Under the pieces are notes generated by a model, which made no database searches, had not been told where the DNA came from, and saw nothing but the letters and a program-made list of their open reading frames with translations. The translations under genes and the position numbers were made by a program. Positions 33,179 to 41,621 of a DNA stretch of 64,000 bases are shown in pieces; position 1 is the first letter of the stretch, and each line of letters starts with the position of its first letter. Source of the DNA: Kapaibacterium sp044224925 (GTDB lineage Bacteria > Bacteroidota > Ignavibacteria > Kapaibacteriales > Kapaibacteriaceae); assembly GCA_044224925.1 (NCBI GenBank), contig JBGAJM010000003.1, positions 124,001 to 188,000 on the forward strand, read 5' to 3'.

Positions 33179-35865
33179 ACAGTGATGACCGATCGGTATC
33201 GTCAACAATGCCGTGGCATGCACGATCGGTCGACGAGGTCATTCGAGCATTCGACGTTCATCCTGCAAGCGGCCTCGACCAGGACGATGTGCTCCGTCGG
33301 CGAACACGCTACGGTGCGAACGTTCTCCCGCATGCCCCTCCGCCTTCCTCACTCCTTCGCTTCCTGCAGCAATTCAACAATCCGCTCATCATCATCCTGC
33401 TTGTGAGCGGTGGCGTGTCGGCGACACTCGGTGGCATCACCGATGCAGGGGTGATCATCGGCGTGGTGTTGTTGAATGCCATCATCGGATTTGTGCAAGA
33501 GGGCAAGGCCGTGCAAGCGCTCACGGCACTTTCGTCGAGCATTGGTACTGATTGCTCCGTGATCCGCACGGGTGTGCGCCTTCGCATCCCGAGTACCGAG
33601 CTTGTGCCGGGCGATATCGTCGAGATCGAAGCTGGTGATAAGATCCCGGCCGATCTGCGACTGCTTCGTGTGCACGAATGCATGATCGCCGAAGCGGCGC
33701 TCACGGGTGAGAGCGTGGCCGTTGAGAAGGGCACGACGCCGATCGTTACCGATGCCGTGCTTGCAGATCGTACCAACATGGCCTATGCGTCAACGATCGC
33801 TGTGGCCGGAACGGCCGTTGGTGTGGTGGTCGCAACAGGTGCTCACACAGAAGTGGGCACGATCTCCGTCCTTCTTGCCAACACCGTCTCGCTGACCACG
33901 CCGCTCACGCAGACCATTGAACAATTCTCCCGTCGACTCCTTATCGGCATCCTTGCGCTCGCCGCCGTCACAATGACGGTGGGCTTGCTGCGTGGCGAGG
34001 CCTTGGTCGACATGATCCTTGCCGCCGTAGCATTGAGTGTTGGAGCCATTCCGGAAGGACTCCCGGCCGCCGTGACGATCATCCTCGCCATTGGTGTCGC
34101 ACGCATGGCCAAACGTCGCGCCATCATTCGCAAGCTTCCTGCTGTTGAGACACTGGGAAGCACGACGGTGATCTGCAGCGATAAGACCGGTACCCTCACG
34201 CAAAATCAAATGACCGTGGTGAATGTGTTCACGGGTAATGAAGTACTGGTCGTGAGCGGCACGGGGTATCTGCCGGAAGGAAGCATCATCGATGCACAGG
34301 GCGAAGTGATGGAACCGCACGAGGCATTGCGTGCATTGATCCGCAGCGCCATCCTCTGCAACACGAGCGATGTGCGAAAAGTGGATGGCGAATGGGCGGC
34401 CATTGGCGATCCCACCGAGGCCGCGCTCATCGTGCTCGGCATGAAGTGCTCCATGATGCGCACGAACGAACTGATCGATCGACCGCACGTCGACGCCATT
34501 CCATTCTCTTCCGAACAACAGTTCATGGCCACGCTGCACGATGAGGGATCAGGGTCCTATGTGGCCATGAAAGGCAGCGTGGAGGCGGTGATCGCTCGAT
34601 GTTCCGGAACGGTGGATCGCAATGCCGTGATGGACACGGTGCTGGCACTGAGTGGTGGTGGTCTGCGTGTATTGGCCTTTGCAGAGAAGCGCTCCGATGT
34701 GCGACTGCATGCATTGCATGCATCGATGGTCGAAGAGGGAATGACGTTCCTTGGTCTAGTGGCCATGGTGGATCCGCCACGCGAAGAAGCAACGGCGGCT
34801 ATTGCCGAGTGTATTCAGGCAGGCATCTCCGTGAAGATGATCACAGGCGATCATGCGGCAACGGCAGCAACGATCGCGCGACAACTAGGACTGCAGGGCA
34901 GACGGAATGGAGATGCCCTTGTTGCCGTCACCGGCAAAGAGCTGGCATCGATGAATGCAGAGGAGTTCGCAGCCGTCACGCGCGACGTGGCCGTGTTCGC
35001 GCGCGTGTCGCCCGAACAGAAGCTGCGTCTGGTCGAAGCGCTGCAGGCCGATGGTCATGTGGTCGCGATGACGGGCGACGGGGTGAACGATGCGCCCGCA
35101 CTGCGCAAGGCCGACATCGGCATTGCCATGGGTCGCAATGGGACGGATGTTGCAAAGGACGCGGCCGCCATGGTGCTCACGGATGACAACTTCATCACCA
35201 TCGTGCATGCCGTGGAAGAAGGTCGCACCGTGTTCGACAATCTGCTGAAGTTCATCGTGTGGACGATCCCGACGAACATCGGAGAAGGCTTGGTGATCGT
35301 TGCTGCCATTGCGATGAACGTGGCCTTGCCGATCCTTCCCGTCCAGATCCTCTGGATCAATATGACGACGGCCGTGGTCCTCGGTCTCCCGCTTGCGTTT
35401 GAACCGTTGCAGCCCAATGCGATGCGCAAGCGACCGCGTGGAAGGAATGAACCGTTGCTCTCGCGTGCACTGTTGTTGCGGACGATCTTCGTTGGTCTGC
35501 TCTTGTTGCTTGGCTCGTTCTCGATCTTCCTGTTCGAGCTCTCGCAAGGCGAGTCACTTGCCCTTGCACGCACAGCCTCGTCCAACGCCTTTGTGGTGAT
35601 GAGTACGTTCTACGTGTTCTCGTGCAGAACGCTTGTCGAGCCGGTGCGCACGGTCGGCTACTTCAGCAATGTCTACGTTTGGGGTGCGGCCGTGTTGATG
35701 ATGGCGTTGCAGCTGCTGTACACGTATGCACCCTTCATGCAGGCATGGTTCCACACGGCACCACTCGGCTGGACCCAGTGGGCCTATGTGACCGTGGCTG
35801 GGATCGCTTTGCTGACGTTGATCACCATTGAGAAGAAGATCAGAGCATGGGCACTTCGATCGTGA
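33175..35865 (+). CDS. P2-type cation-transporting ATPase (Ca2+-like)
   Basis: 896 aa. An N-terminal cation-ATPase domain, LTGESVAVEKG, SDKTGTLTQNQM with the phosphorylated aspartate at about residue 336, KGSVEAVI in the nucleotide domain, MITGDHAATA and GDGVNDAPALRKADIGIAMG are all present, with about ten membrane helices. GAIPEGLPAAVTI in helix 4 resembles Ca2+/Mn2+ pumps of the P2A/SERCA-like group. It moves cations out of the cytoplasm using ATP. The ion is inferred. The 3' end overlaps the convergent pirin gene by 26 nt. Confidence 0.93.
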   Translation: MNSDDRSVSSTMPWHARSVDEVIRAFDVHPASGLDQDDVLRRRTRYGANVLPHAPPPSSLLRFLQQFNNPLIIILLVSGGVSATLGGITDAGVIIGVVLLNAIIGFVQEGKAVQALTALSSSIGTDCSVIRTGVRLRIPSTELVPGDIVEIEAGDKIPADLRLLRVHECMIAEAALTGESVAVEKGTTPIVTDAVLADRTNMAYASTIAVAGTAVGVVVATGAHTEVGTISVLLANTVSLTTPLTQTIEQFSRRLLIGILALAAVTMTVGLLRGEALVDMILAAVALSVGAIPEGLPAAVTIILAIGVARMAKRRAIIRKLPAVETLGSTTVICSDKTGTLTQNQMTVVNVFTGNEVLVVSGTGYLPEGSIIDAQGEVMEPHEALRALIRSAILCNTSDVRKVDGEWAAIGDPTEAALIVLGMKCSMMRTNELIDRPHVDAIPFSSEQQFMATLHDEGSGSYVAMKGSVEAVIARCSGTVDRNAVMDTVLALSGGGLRVLAFAEKRSDVRLHALHASMVEEGMTFLGLVAMVDPPREEATAAIAECIQAGISVKMITGDHAATAATIARQLGLQGRRNGDALVAVTGKELASMNAEEFAAVTRDVAVFARVSPEQKLRLVEALQADGHVVAMTGDGVNDAPALRKADIGIAMGRNGTDVAKDAAAMVLTDDNFITIVHAVEEGRTVFDNLLKFIVWTIPTNIGEGLVIVAAIAMNVALPILPVQILWINMTTAVVLGLPLAFEPLQPNAMRKRPRGRNEPLLSRALLLRTIFVGLLLLLGSFSIFLFELSQGESLALARTASSNAFVVMSTFYVFSCRTLVEPVRTVGYFSNVYVWGAAVLMMALQLLYTYAPFMQAWFHTAPLGWTQWAYVTVAGIALLTLITIEKKIRAWALRS

Positions 35866-36550
35866 TCACGGTGGATGGCTCCGATGCGATCACGTCGATC
35901 GACGCAACATCCGTGATACCGATGGCATCACGTCGTTCGAGCGCATTTCCGCTCACGGATGCGGCACCTTCGATCACGAAGGTGAACGTGCCGTTCTTCT
36001 CGTTGTGCAATACATAGGTTGCCGTAACACCTGCATCCAATCGAGCGATGCTCAAGTAGGCATCTTGATGGATGAAGAGCGGATATCCGCTTCCTTGCGG
36101 ACCGACCACGGTGTGAAATGCACCGGCACCGTCGGCATCTGAGAGATGCACTTCGTCGTACCGAGGTTCGACGTTCCGCAGTTTCGGGATCACCCAGATC
36201 TGCAGGAACTTCAGGTCGGCATCGGCCGAACCATTGAACTCGGAATGCGTCAGTCCTGTGCCCGCGCTCATTACCTGCACATCACCGGGCCGCAAGCCTT
36301 GCTCATGTCCCATACTGTCGCGATGCATGAGCGTTCCTTCGAGCGGGATGGAGATGATCTCCATGTTGTCGTGCGGATGTGTGCCAAAGCCACGACCGCC
36401 GATCACCGTATCGTCGTTGAACACACGCAGCGCACCGAAATGCACGCGTTCGGGATCGAAGTAATGTCCGAACGAGAACGTGTGAAATGAACGGAGCCAG
36501 CCAAGATCGTTGTAACCGCGCGAAGCGGCCGTGTACAGTGTGGTGGACAT
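35840..36550 (-). CDS. Pirin-family bicupin
   Basis: 236 aa from ATG 36550, preferred over ATG 36556 because AAGGA lies 6 nt before it. Two cupin domains; the metal histidines are in GTHPHDNMEI and GLTHSE with the glutamate after it. Many bacterial pirins are quercetinase-like or redox-sensing, but the role here is unknown. It starts 9 nt after the FMN-reductase stop, so the two are cotranscribed. Confidence 0.92.
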   Translation of the reverse strand: MSTTLYTAASRGYNDLGWLRSFHTFSFGHYFDPERVHFGALRVFNDDTVIGGRGFGTHPHDNMEIISIPLEGTLMHRDSMGHEQGLRPGDVQVMSAGTGLTHSEFNGSADADLKFLQIWVIPKLRNVEPRYDEVHLSDADGAGAFHTVVGPQGSGYPLFIHQDAYLSIARLDAGVTATYVLHNEKNGTFTFVIEGAASVSGNALERRDAIGITDVASIDVIASEPSTVITIEVPML

Positions 36551-36559
36551 GATCATTCC

Positions 36560-37123
36560 TTATGCAAGTGCTTTGAGACGTTGTTCAAGTTCGATCTTGA
36601 GAAGGAGATTGCCAAGGAGTGTTGTGTAGAAGCGCAGTCCGGCCTCGTCGATGAATTCACCTTGCTCGTTGAACTTCTGAGCTGCTTGACCGACGGCGAC
36701 CTCCGGACTATGAAGTACGCCTGCGCTGAGGTGCGTGAGCAACTGTCGCAACTCCGTCTGTGCACGAATGCCACCATAGATGCTGCCACTGGCGCTCACC
36801 ACGGCCATGGGCTTGCCGACGAGTGGACGTACCGGTCCGCGCGACACCCAGTCCAGCGCATTCTTCAGCATGCCGGGAATGTTGCGGCTGTATTCCGGTG
36901 TAGCAATGAGCACTCCGTCGGCCGCAGCGATCTGGTCTTTCAAGGTCTGCACGGCGGCAGGGATGCCTTCGGACTCAACGTCCTGGTTGAACATGGGAAT
37001 GGAGGAAAGGTCAGCGAACTCCACGACCACACCTTCCGGAACGAGCGTCTGTGCCGTCCGCAAGAGTTTGGTGTTCATGGAGTCGCGGCGAAGGGAGCCG
37101 GAGATGGCGAGGATTCTAGTCAT
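36560..37123 (-). CDS. NADPH-dependent FMN reductase family
   Basis: 187 aa flavodoxin-like fold. ISGSLRRDSMNTKLL binds the FMN phosphate and PEYSRNIPGMLKNALDWVSR is the family signature. Such enzymes reduce FMN, quinones or azo dyes. ATG 37123 is used; the few upstream codons are repeat sequence. Its predicted leader (37124-37190) consists of heptad repeat, with a TATCTTCG box and a 16-bp perfect palindrome upstream, so expression may be repressor-controlled. Confidence 0.92.
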   Translation of the reverse strand: MTRILAISGSLRRDSMNTKLLRTAQTLVPEGVVVEFADLSSIPMFNQDVESEGIPAAVQTLKDQIAAADGVLIATPEYSRNIPGMLKNALDWVSRGPVRPLVGKPMAVVSASGSIYGGIRAQTELRQLLTHLSAGVLHSPEVAVGQAAQKFNEQGEFIDEAGLRFYTTLLGNLLLKIELEQRLKALA

Positions 37124-37189
37124 AGTGACGAGTGACAAGTGACAAGTGACGAGTAAAGTGACGAGTTATGAGTGACGAGTGACAAGTGG
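37124..37189 (+). repeat. Heptanucleotide repeat array, locus G
   Basis: About 66 bases of GAGTGAC/AAGTGAC units with GAGTAAAGTGAC and GAGTTATGAGTGAC variants. It begins directly upstream of the FMN-reductase ATG and would form almost the whole 5' leader of that minus-strand gene. Confidence 0.94.
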
Positions 37190-37193
37190 AGGA

Positions 37194-37201
37194 CGAAGAT
37201 A
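37194..37201 (-). promoter_or_regulatory. Putative -7 promoter box TATCTTCG of the FMN-reductase/pirin operon
   Basis: Minus-strand TATCTTCG fits TAnnTTYG; a leader of about 65 nt made of heptad repeat would follow. Confidence 0.5.
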
Positions 37202-37212
37202 GGGAATTAAAA

Positions 37213-37228
37213 GTGTGTTGCAACACAC
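37213..37228. promoter_or_regulatory. 16-bp perfect palindrome, probable operator
   Basis: GTGTGTTGCAACACAC is a perfect inverted repeat centred about 23 bp upstream of the FMN-reductase -7 box, that is in the -33 region. It suits a dimeric repressor. Confidence 0.6.
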
Positions 37229-37242
37229 AAAATGAACGAACA

Positions 37243-37276
37243 TAGAAAAGCCCGCCATCGAAGGACGAGGCGGGCT
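37243..37276 (-). terminator. Intrinsic terminator of the 37298-38143 gene
   Basis: On the minus strand AGCCCGCC (37269-37276) pairs with GGCGGGCT (37249-37256), and TTTTCTATG follows. Confidence 0.75.
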
Positions 37277-37297
37277 CTTCTGGATGAGGAGGGGATC

Positions 37298-38143
37298 TTA
37301 CCGATGCACAACGAGTTGCGTCGTGCGTCTGCCGCGTTCGGTGTTGACGCTGGCCATGTAGGTGCCGGCATTCAGCGTGCTGACATCGATGCGTTGTTCG
37401 ATGGAGCCGTCCACGACCGTGGCAGGGATGCTGCGAACGAGTGTGCCGTTCATGTCGTAGACATCGATGGTGGCCGGACCGTCGTTCAGCCCTTCCACCT
37501 TGACCACCGTGGAGTGATCGGTGGGAGCTGGTGAGAGCGACATGACATTGACGTCGTCGTTGTCAAAGAGTGGGGCTTCTGCCGTATCGTCACCGGGGAT
37601 CGAACCGTCCCACAGCATGAAGCGCAGTGTGGCGCGTTTCATCTTGGTTCCATCATCACCGCCAAAAAGTCCCTTCATGTGATGCATGCCACCGTGAGCC
37701 TGTGCATCGGGATGGGCGGCCTTCCATTGATCGACGATCGACTTCGCTTCTGCGCGCCACGTATCGATCTGTTGTTTGCCGTTGGTGAAGATCGATGTGA
37801 GCGATTCCTTGGAGTTCTTTGCAATGGGCTTGACGCGCTCGATGAGGGATCGCATGGCAGCATGGCGCTCTTCCTTTGAGGCCTGCTTCATGGTGGAGCG
37901 CAATCGCGCAGCCTCGGCGCGAAGGGCGTTCAAGGTGGAAAGGTCGGCGGGGGACAGCGATGCATCGTACGTGCGCTTCCATGTGGAGAGCGTGGGATAG
38001 ACGGAGGTAGTGAACCACGTGCGCATCGATGTGCGGAGTTCTTTACCGGCGGCCTTGCGATCGGCCGAGGGTTGTTGGGCCTGGAGAGGAAGAACAAGTG
38101 CCGAGATCAAGATGATCGCAGCGAACTGCAGTGTTCGTGTCAT
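37298..38143 (-). CDS. Secreted helical protein with T9SS sorting domain
   Basis: 281 aa. Signal peptide to about residue 22 (LPLQAQ). Residues 25-150 are helical and charged (LSTLNALRAEAARLRSTMKQ), like Spy/LTXXQ-type periplasmic chaperone helices in composition only. The last 80 residues (NVMSLSPAPTDHSTVVKV, DGPATIDVYDMNGTLV, TLNAGTYMASV, TTQLVVHR) form a T9SS type-A sorting domain. AGGA precedes the ATG and an intrinsic terminator follows. Confidence 0.85.
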   Translation of the reverse strand: MTRTLQFAAIILISALVLPLQAQQPSADRKAAGKELRTSMRTWFTTSVYPTLSTWKRTYDASLSPADLSTLNALRAEAARLRSTMKQASKEERHAAMRSLIERVKPIAKNSKESLTSIFTNGKQQIDTWRAEAKSIVDQWKAAHPDAQAHGGMHHMKGLFGGDDGTKMKRATLRFMLWDGSIPGDDTAEAPLFDNDDVNVMSLSPAPTDHSTVVKVEGLNDGPATIDVYDMNGTLVRSIPATVVDGSIEQRIDVSTLNAGTYMASVNTERGRRTTQLVVHR

Positions 38144-38223
38144 GATGTGATCCTACAAGGTGGGAAACCGACGGTGTGTACGCGGCCTTTGTGTTCCCGC
38201 TGATCCTGTCGGTTTAACAACAA

Positions 38224-38925
38224 CTACTCTCGCTCGAAGGCGCGCTTGCGTGCGAGTTGGGCTTGTCGGCGTTGACGGAATCCATTCTTCTGTGCAACAG
38301 ATCGCAAGACGTGGACGGCATCGGCAAGTGTTCGAAAGTGATGATGCGGAATGCCGTTCGCCGTGCAGTAGGCTGCAAGTGTTCCTTTGGCGATGACAAC
38401 GTCGGCGTGCTCCGCCGCACACGTATCGCTCATCCCGTCGCCAATGTAGATGATCACATCGTCGTCCGCCGACGTTCGTAACAACGCATTGCGTTTGCAC
38501 GAAGCGCAGAAACATGAGCACGATTCCGATGCGCCGGGAAACTGCAACGTCCACCCTTTCTCCGTCATCACGAGTCGATTGCAGTGTACTGCGAGCTCCC
38601 CAAGACCGATGCGTTGCAACAGAGGTTCGATGTAGATATCGAATCCGTCGCTCACCACGGTAAGCGAGACGTTGTTGTTCCGACACCACGCAGCGAGCGT
38701 AACGAACGATGGGTCGATCTCGACGTTCAACGTCCACGCGCGTATCGACTCCGGAGTGGCATCTGCGCGGAACGTGGCCACGGCGCGACGGTAATACTCG
38801 GCCACCGTGAAGTCGCCGCGATGCAGCTCCGTATGCAATGGCTCGAAGGAACCGAACGTTCGCACAAGCTCATCGCCCACATCACCAATGGAGATGGTGT
38901 CGTCGAAGTCGATGTAGAGGCGCAC
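38224..38925 (-). CDS. HAD-superfamily MtnX-like phosphatase
   Basis: 233 aa from GTG 38925. HAD motif I is DFDDTIS, motif II VVSDGFD, motif IV IYIGDGMSDTCAAEHAD. The layout and the cysteine cluster SCSCFCASCKR in the insert match the MtnX-like group (2-hydroxy-3-keto-5-methylthiopentenyl-1-phosphate phosphatase and relatives). TTG 38931, overlapping the upstream stop as TTGA, is an alternative start. No other methionine-salvage gene is near, so the substrate is open. Confidence 0.82.
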   Translation of the reverse strand: MRLYIDFDDTISIGDVGDELVRTFGSFEPLHTELHRGDFTVAEYYRRAVATFRADATPESIRAWTLNVEIDPSFVTLAAWCRNNNVSLTVVSDGFDIYIEPLLQRIGLGELAVHCNRLVMTEKGWTLQFPGASESCSCFCASCKRNALLRTSADDDVIIYIGDGMSDTCAAEHADVVIAKGTLAAYCTANGIPHHHFRTLADAVHVLRSVAQKNGFRQRRQAQLARKRAFERE

Positions 38926-38927
38926 GC

Positions 38928-39788
38928 TCAATACGTGTAGAATCCTCTCCCTGCCGCCTTGCCATTCCAGCCTGCCCTCATGTATTGCTTGAGGAGCACG
39001 CACGGGCGGTAGCGTTCTTGTTGGTATTCGCGATAAAGCGATTCGAGGACGAGGGTGACGATGGGAATGCCGATCTCGTCCGCCCACTCCAACAATCCCT
39101 TGGGATAGTTGGTGCCGAGCTTCATGGCCTGGTCGATATCGGCCGGTGTGGCAACACCTTCCATCACGGCAAAGGCGGCCTCGTTGATGAGGGTGGCAAG
39201 GACGCGCATGTGCACGAGGGCGACGCGATCTTCCACGCGTTCGGGTGTATAGCCCAGCGTTTGCAGGAAGGTGTGTGCGCGTGCCGTGTGTTCGGCCGAG
39301 GTGTTCAGTCCGGGTGCGTACTCCATGAGCGTGGTGGTCGTCATGAGCGAGGGGACAACGCCAATGCCGACGATGCGCGTGGGTGTGTTCGACATCAGGC
39401 CGAGTTCCGTGGCCGTACCGGTAAGGGTGGAGGCAAGCACCGTGGCACGAGGATTCACCGAAGCGGCGATCTCCAGCGTGATCTTACGGTCGAACGGATT
39501 CACGAACGAGAGATCGATGATGTGCGTGAACGCACCGGGCTGTGCGCGAAGGTCCTCGATCACCCGAGAGGAGAACGCACCGAACATGTCGGCATTGAGC
39601 GCCAATGTCTCGCCGTCGAGGTCCATATCGGGGAATTCCATGTCGAGCTCATCGATCTCGTCCATGAGCGGGAGAATGGAGAAGGGAATGTTGCGGGACG
39701 TGAGGACGTGGGCGAACTCGACGACCACGTCGGCTTCGCCCGTGAGCAGCACATTCAGCGCGTCGGGATTCAATTCATAAATGGCCAT
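38928..39788 (-). CDS. Degenerate 3-hydroxyacyl-CoA dehydrogenase family protein
   Basis: 286 aa. The C-terminal 3HCDH domain is clear (ALVHMRVLATLINEAAFAVMEGVATPADID, MKLGTNYPKGLLEWADEIG, MRAGWNGKAAGRGFYTY). The N-terminal Rossmann part is eroded: the usual GxGxMG is replaced by TGEADVVVE, and the catalytic HFFNP motif by GIGVVPS; the usual ASNTSS is ASTLTG. It is therefore probably not an active NAD dehydrogenase of the usual type. ATG 39788 is 3 nt after a TATCTTCG box. Confidence 0.8.
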   Translation of the reverse strand: MAIYELNPDALNVLLTGEADVVVEFAHVLTSRNIPFSILPLMDEIDELDMEFPDMDLDGETLALNADMFGAFSSRVIEDLRAQPGAFTHIIDLSFVNPFDRKITLEIAASVNPRATVLASTLTGTATELGLMSNTPTRIVGIGVVPSLMTTTTLMEYAPGLNTSAEHTARAHTFLQTLGYTPERVEDRVALVHMRVLATLINEAAFAVMEGVATPADIDQAMKLGTNYPKGLLEWADEIGIPIVTLVLESLYREYQQERYRPCVLLKQYMRAGWNGKAAGRGFYTY

Positions 39789-39791
39789 ATG

Positions 39792-39799
39792 CGAAGATA
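39792..39799 (-). promoter_or_regulatory. Putative -7 promoter box TATCTTCG of the 3HCDH-like gene
   Basis: Minus-strand TATCTTCG, 3 nt before ATG 39788. The gap to cdsA is only 31 bp, so this box and the cdsA box point in opposite directions with 8 bp between them. Confidence 0.5.
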
Positions 39800-39807
39800 G
39801 GAAAGGC

Positions 39808-39815
39808 TAACTTTG
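39808..39815 (+). promoter_or_regulatory. Putative -7 promoter box TAACTTTG of cdsA
   Basis: TAACTTTG fits TAnnTTTG and ends 4 nt before ATG 39820. Any -33 region would lie inside the 3HCDH-like gene. Confidence 0.5.
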
Positions 39816-39819
39816 CAGG

Positions 39820-40698
39820 ATGAAGAACATGATCATCCGCATCCTTACGGCCGTTGTTGCCATCCCTCTCATGCTGGGATCGTTATACCTGGGGGGATGG
39901 GTGTTCAACCTGTTGATGATGGCCCTTGGTGTTGCCGGACTGTTGGAGTTCTACAAGCTGGCCGAGGCCAAGGGGTCGTCGTCGAATAAGGTTGTGGGCG
40001 TTGTGGCCGGCATCGTGATCACGTTGCTGGCCTCGTTGTTCGTCGACCCGACACAGCCGTGGAGCGTTCGATGGCTTCTGTTGATGGTGCCGGCGTTGTT
40101 GGCCACGTCGGTGCTGACGTTGATGATCGAGATGTGGCGCAACAAACCGCAAGCGCTGTTCAACGTGAGCACCACGATCATGGGCATCATCTACGTGAGC
40201 TTGGGATTTGCCTCGCTGATCTACCTCCGACAATGTCAACTCGACGGAACGCTGGCCACGAACGCGATCAGTGATCTCGGATTCCGCTTCCTGGCCATCA
40301 TGTTCGTGAGCGTATGGATGTGCGACTCGCTGGCCTACTTCGTAGGTATGGCCATCGGTCGACATAAGATCTTCCCGCGCGTGAGTCCCAAGAAATCGTG
40401 GGAAGGCAGCATTGCCGGCATGATCGCCAGCATTGCAACGTTCGCGTTCGGCGCCATGTGGTTCATGCCGTCGCTCGAGCTGCATCATGCATTGATCTGC
40501 GGTCTCATCGTTGGCGTGGGCGGACAGCTTGGTGATTTCGCCGAGAGCTGGTTGAAGCGCGATGCCGAGGTGAAGGACAGTTCGCAACTCATCCCCGGTC
40601 ATGGCGGCGTGCTCGACCGATTCGATAGTGTGCTCTTCGTTGCCCCGATGCTCGTGATCTATGCAGCCCTCCTCACACTGGTGCCGTCGTTGCGATGA
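39820..40698 (+). CDS. cdsA: Phosphatidate cytidylyltransferase
   Basis: 292 aa, about eight membrane helices. It makes CDP-diacylglycerol for phospholipid synthesis. The C-terminal signature KDSSQLIPGHGGVLDRFDSVLFVAP and the preceding RVSPKKSWEGSIAG are diagnostic. The stop overlaps the CDF gene (ATGA). Confidence 0.95.
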   Translation: MKNMIIRILTAVVAIPLMLGSLYLGGWVFNLLMMALGVAGLLEFYKLAEAKGSSSNKVVGVVAGIVITLLASLFVDPTQPWSVRWLLLMVPALLATSVLTLMIEMWRNKPQALFNVSTTIMGIIYVSLGFASLIYLRQCQLDGTLATNAISDLGFRFLAIMFVSVWMCDSLAYFVGMAIGRHKIFPRVSPKKSWEGSIAGMIASIATFAFGAMWFMPSLELHHALICGLIVGVGGQLGDFAESWLKRDAEVKDSSQLIPGHGGVLDRFDSVLFVAPMLVIYAALLTLVPSLR

Positions 40699-41621
40699 GT
40701 GGACATGATCATCATCATCACGGACATGACCATGCGCACGTCCATGAGCATCGCGATATCCGTCCTCTCCGCATAGCCATGCTCCTTACGGGCACGGTCT
40801 TCATTGCGCAAGTGGTGGGTGGATTCATCTCGGGATCGTTGGCTCTACTGTCCGACGCAGGACATGTGTTCGTGGACCTTGCGTCGCTCGTGATCGCCTT
40901 TGCCGGACTGCGCATTGCGGCCCGCGCGCGCGAGAAGAACGACATTCGATTCACCTTCGGTATGCGGCGCATCGAGATCCTTGCCGCCCTTACCAACGGC
41001 TTCCTCCTTCTCGGCATTTGCATCTACATCATCATGGAAGCGGTGCGACGTTTCGCATCGCCCGAGCACGTGCATGCAGACTCGATGCTCGTGATCGCCA
41101 TCGTTGGCTTTGTGGCCAATGGCATCAGTGCCATGTATCTGCATCGTAGCGAGCATATCACCACGCGAAGCGCCTATCTGCATGTGATGACGGACCTGCT
41201 CTCGAGCGGTGGCGTGATCATCGCTGCCATCATCCTTTCGGTGACGGACTGGCAATGGATCGATCCGTTGATCTCGCTATTGATCGCTGCGGTGATCATT
41301 CGTGGTGCCGTGCGGGTGATCAAGAATGCCAGTGTGATTCTGATGGAGTCGGCACCCGAGCACATCTCGCCCGAGCAGGTGCGCACGGCATTGTTGAGCG
41401 AGGCGAACGTGATCAACGTGCACGACGTGCATGTGTGGCAGCTTGGATCGAAGGACTACACGGCCACTGTGCATGTGGTGAGCGAACATCCGAGCGACGA
41501 AGTGGTGCTCACCGTGCAATCGGTGATGAAGAAACAGTTCGACATCGATCACACAACGGTGCAAGTGGAGTCGCCCGGCTTCGACCATGCCTGCGGCAAT
41601 TGTGATGAAAGTGCATCATGA
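40695..41621 (+). CDS. Cation diffusion facilitator, zinc exporter (CzcD/ZitB-like)
   Basis: 308 aa. The N-terminus is histidine-rich (GHDHHHHGHDHAHVHEH), six membrane helices follow, and a cytoplasmic C-terminal domain (INVHDVHVWQLGSKDYTATVHV). Metal-site motifs SDAGHVFVDLAS (helix 2) and HVMTDLLSS (helix 5), with His-Asp pairs in both, are typical of Zn2+-selective members. Exports zinc (or cobalt/cadmium) by proton exchange. Overlaps its neighbours on both sides by 4 nt. Confidence 0.93.
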   Translation: MSGHDHHHHGHDHAHVHEHRDIRPLRIAMLLTGTVFIAQVVGGFISGSLALLSDAGHVFVDLASLVIAFAGLRIAARAREKNDIRFTFGMRRIEILAALTNGFLLLGICIYIIMEAVRRFASPEHVHADSMLVIAIVGFVANGISAMYLHRSEHITTRSAYLHVMTDLLSSGGVIIAAIILSVTDWQWIDPLISLLIAAVIIRGAVRVIKNASVILMESAPEHISPEQVRTALLSEANVINVHDVHVWQLGSKDYTATVHVVSEHPSDEVVLTVQSVMKKQFDIDHTTVQVESPGFDHACGNCDESAS

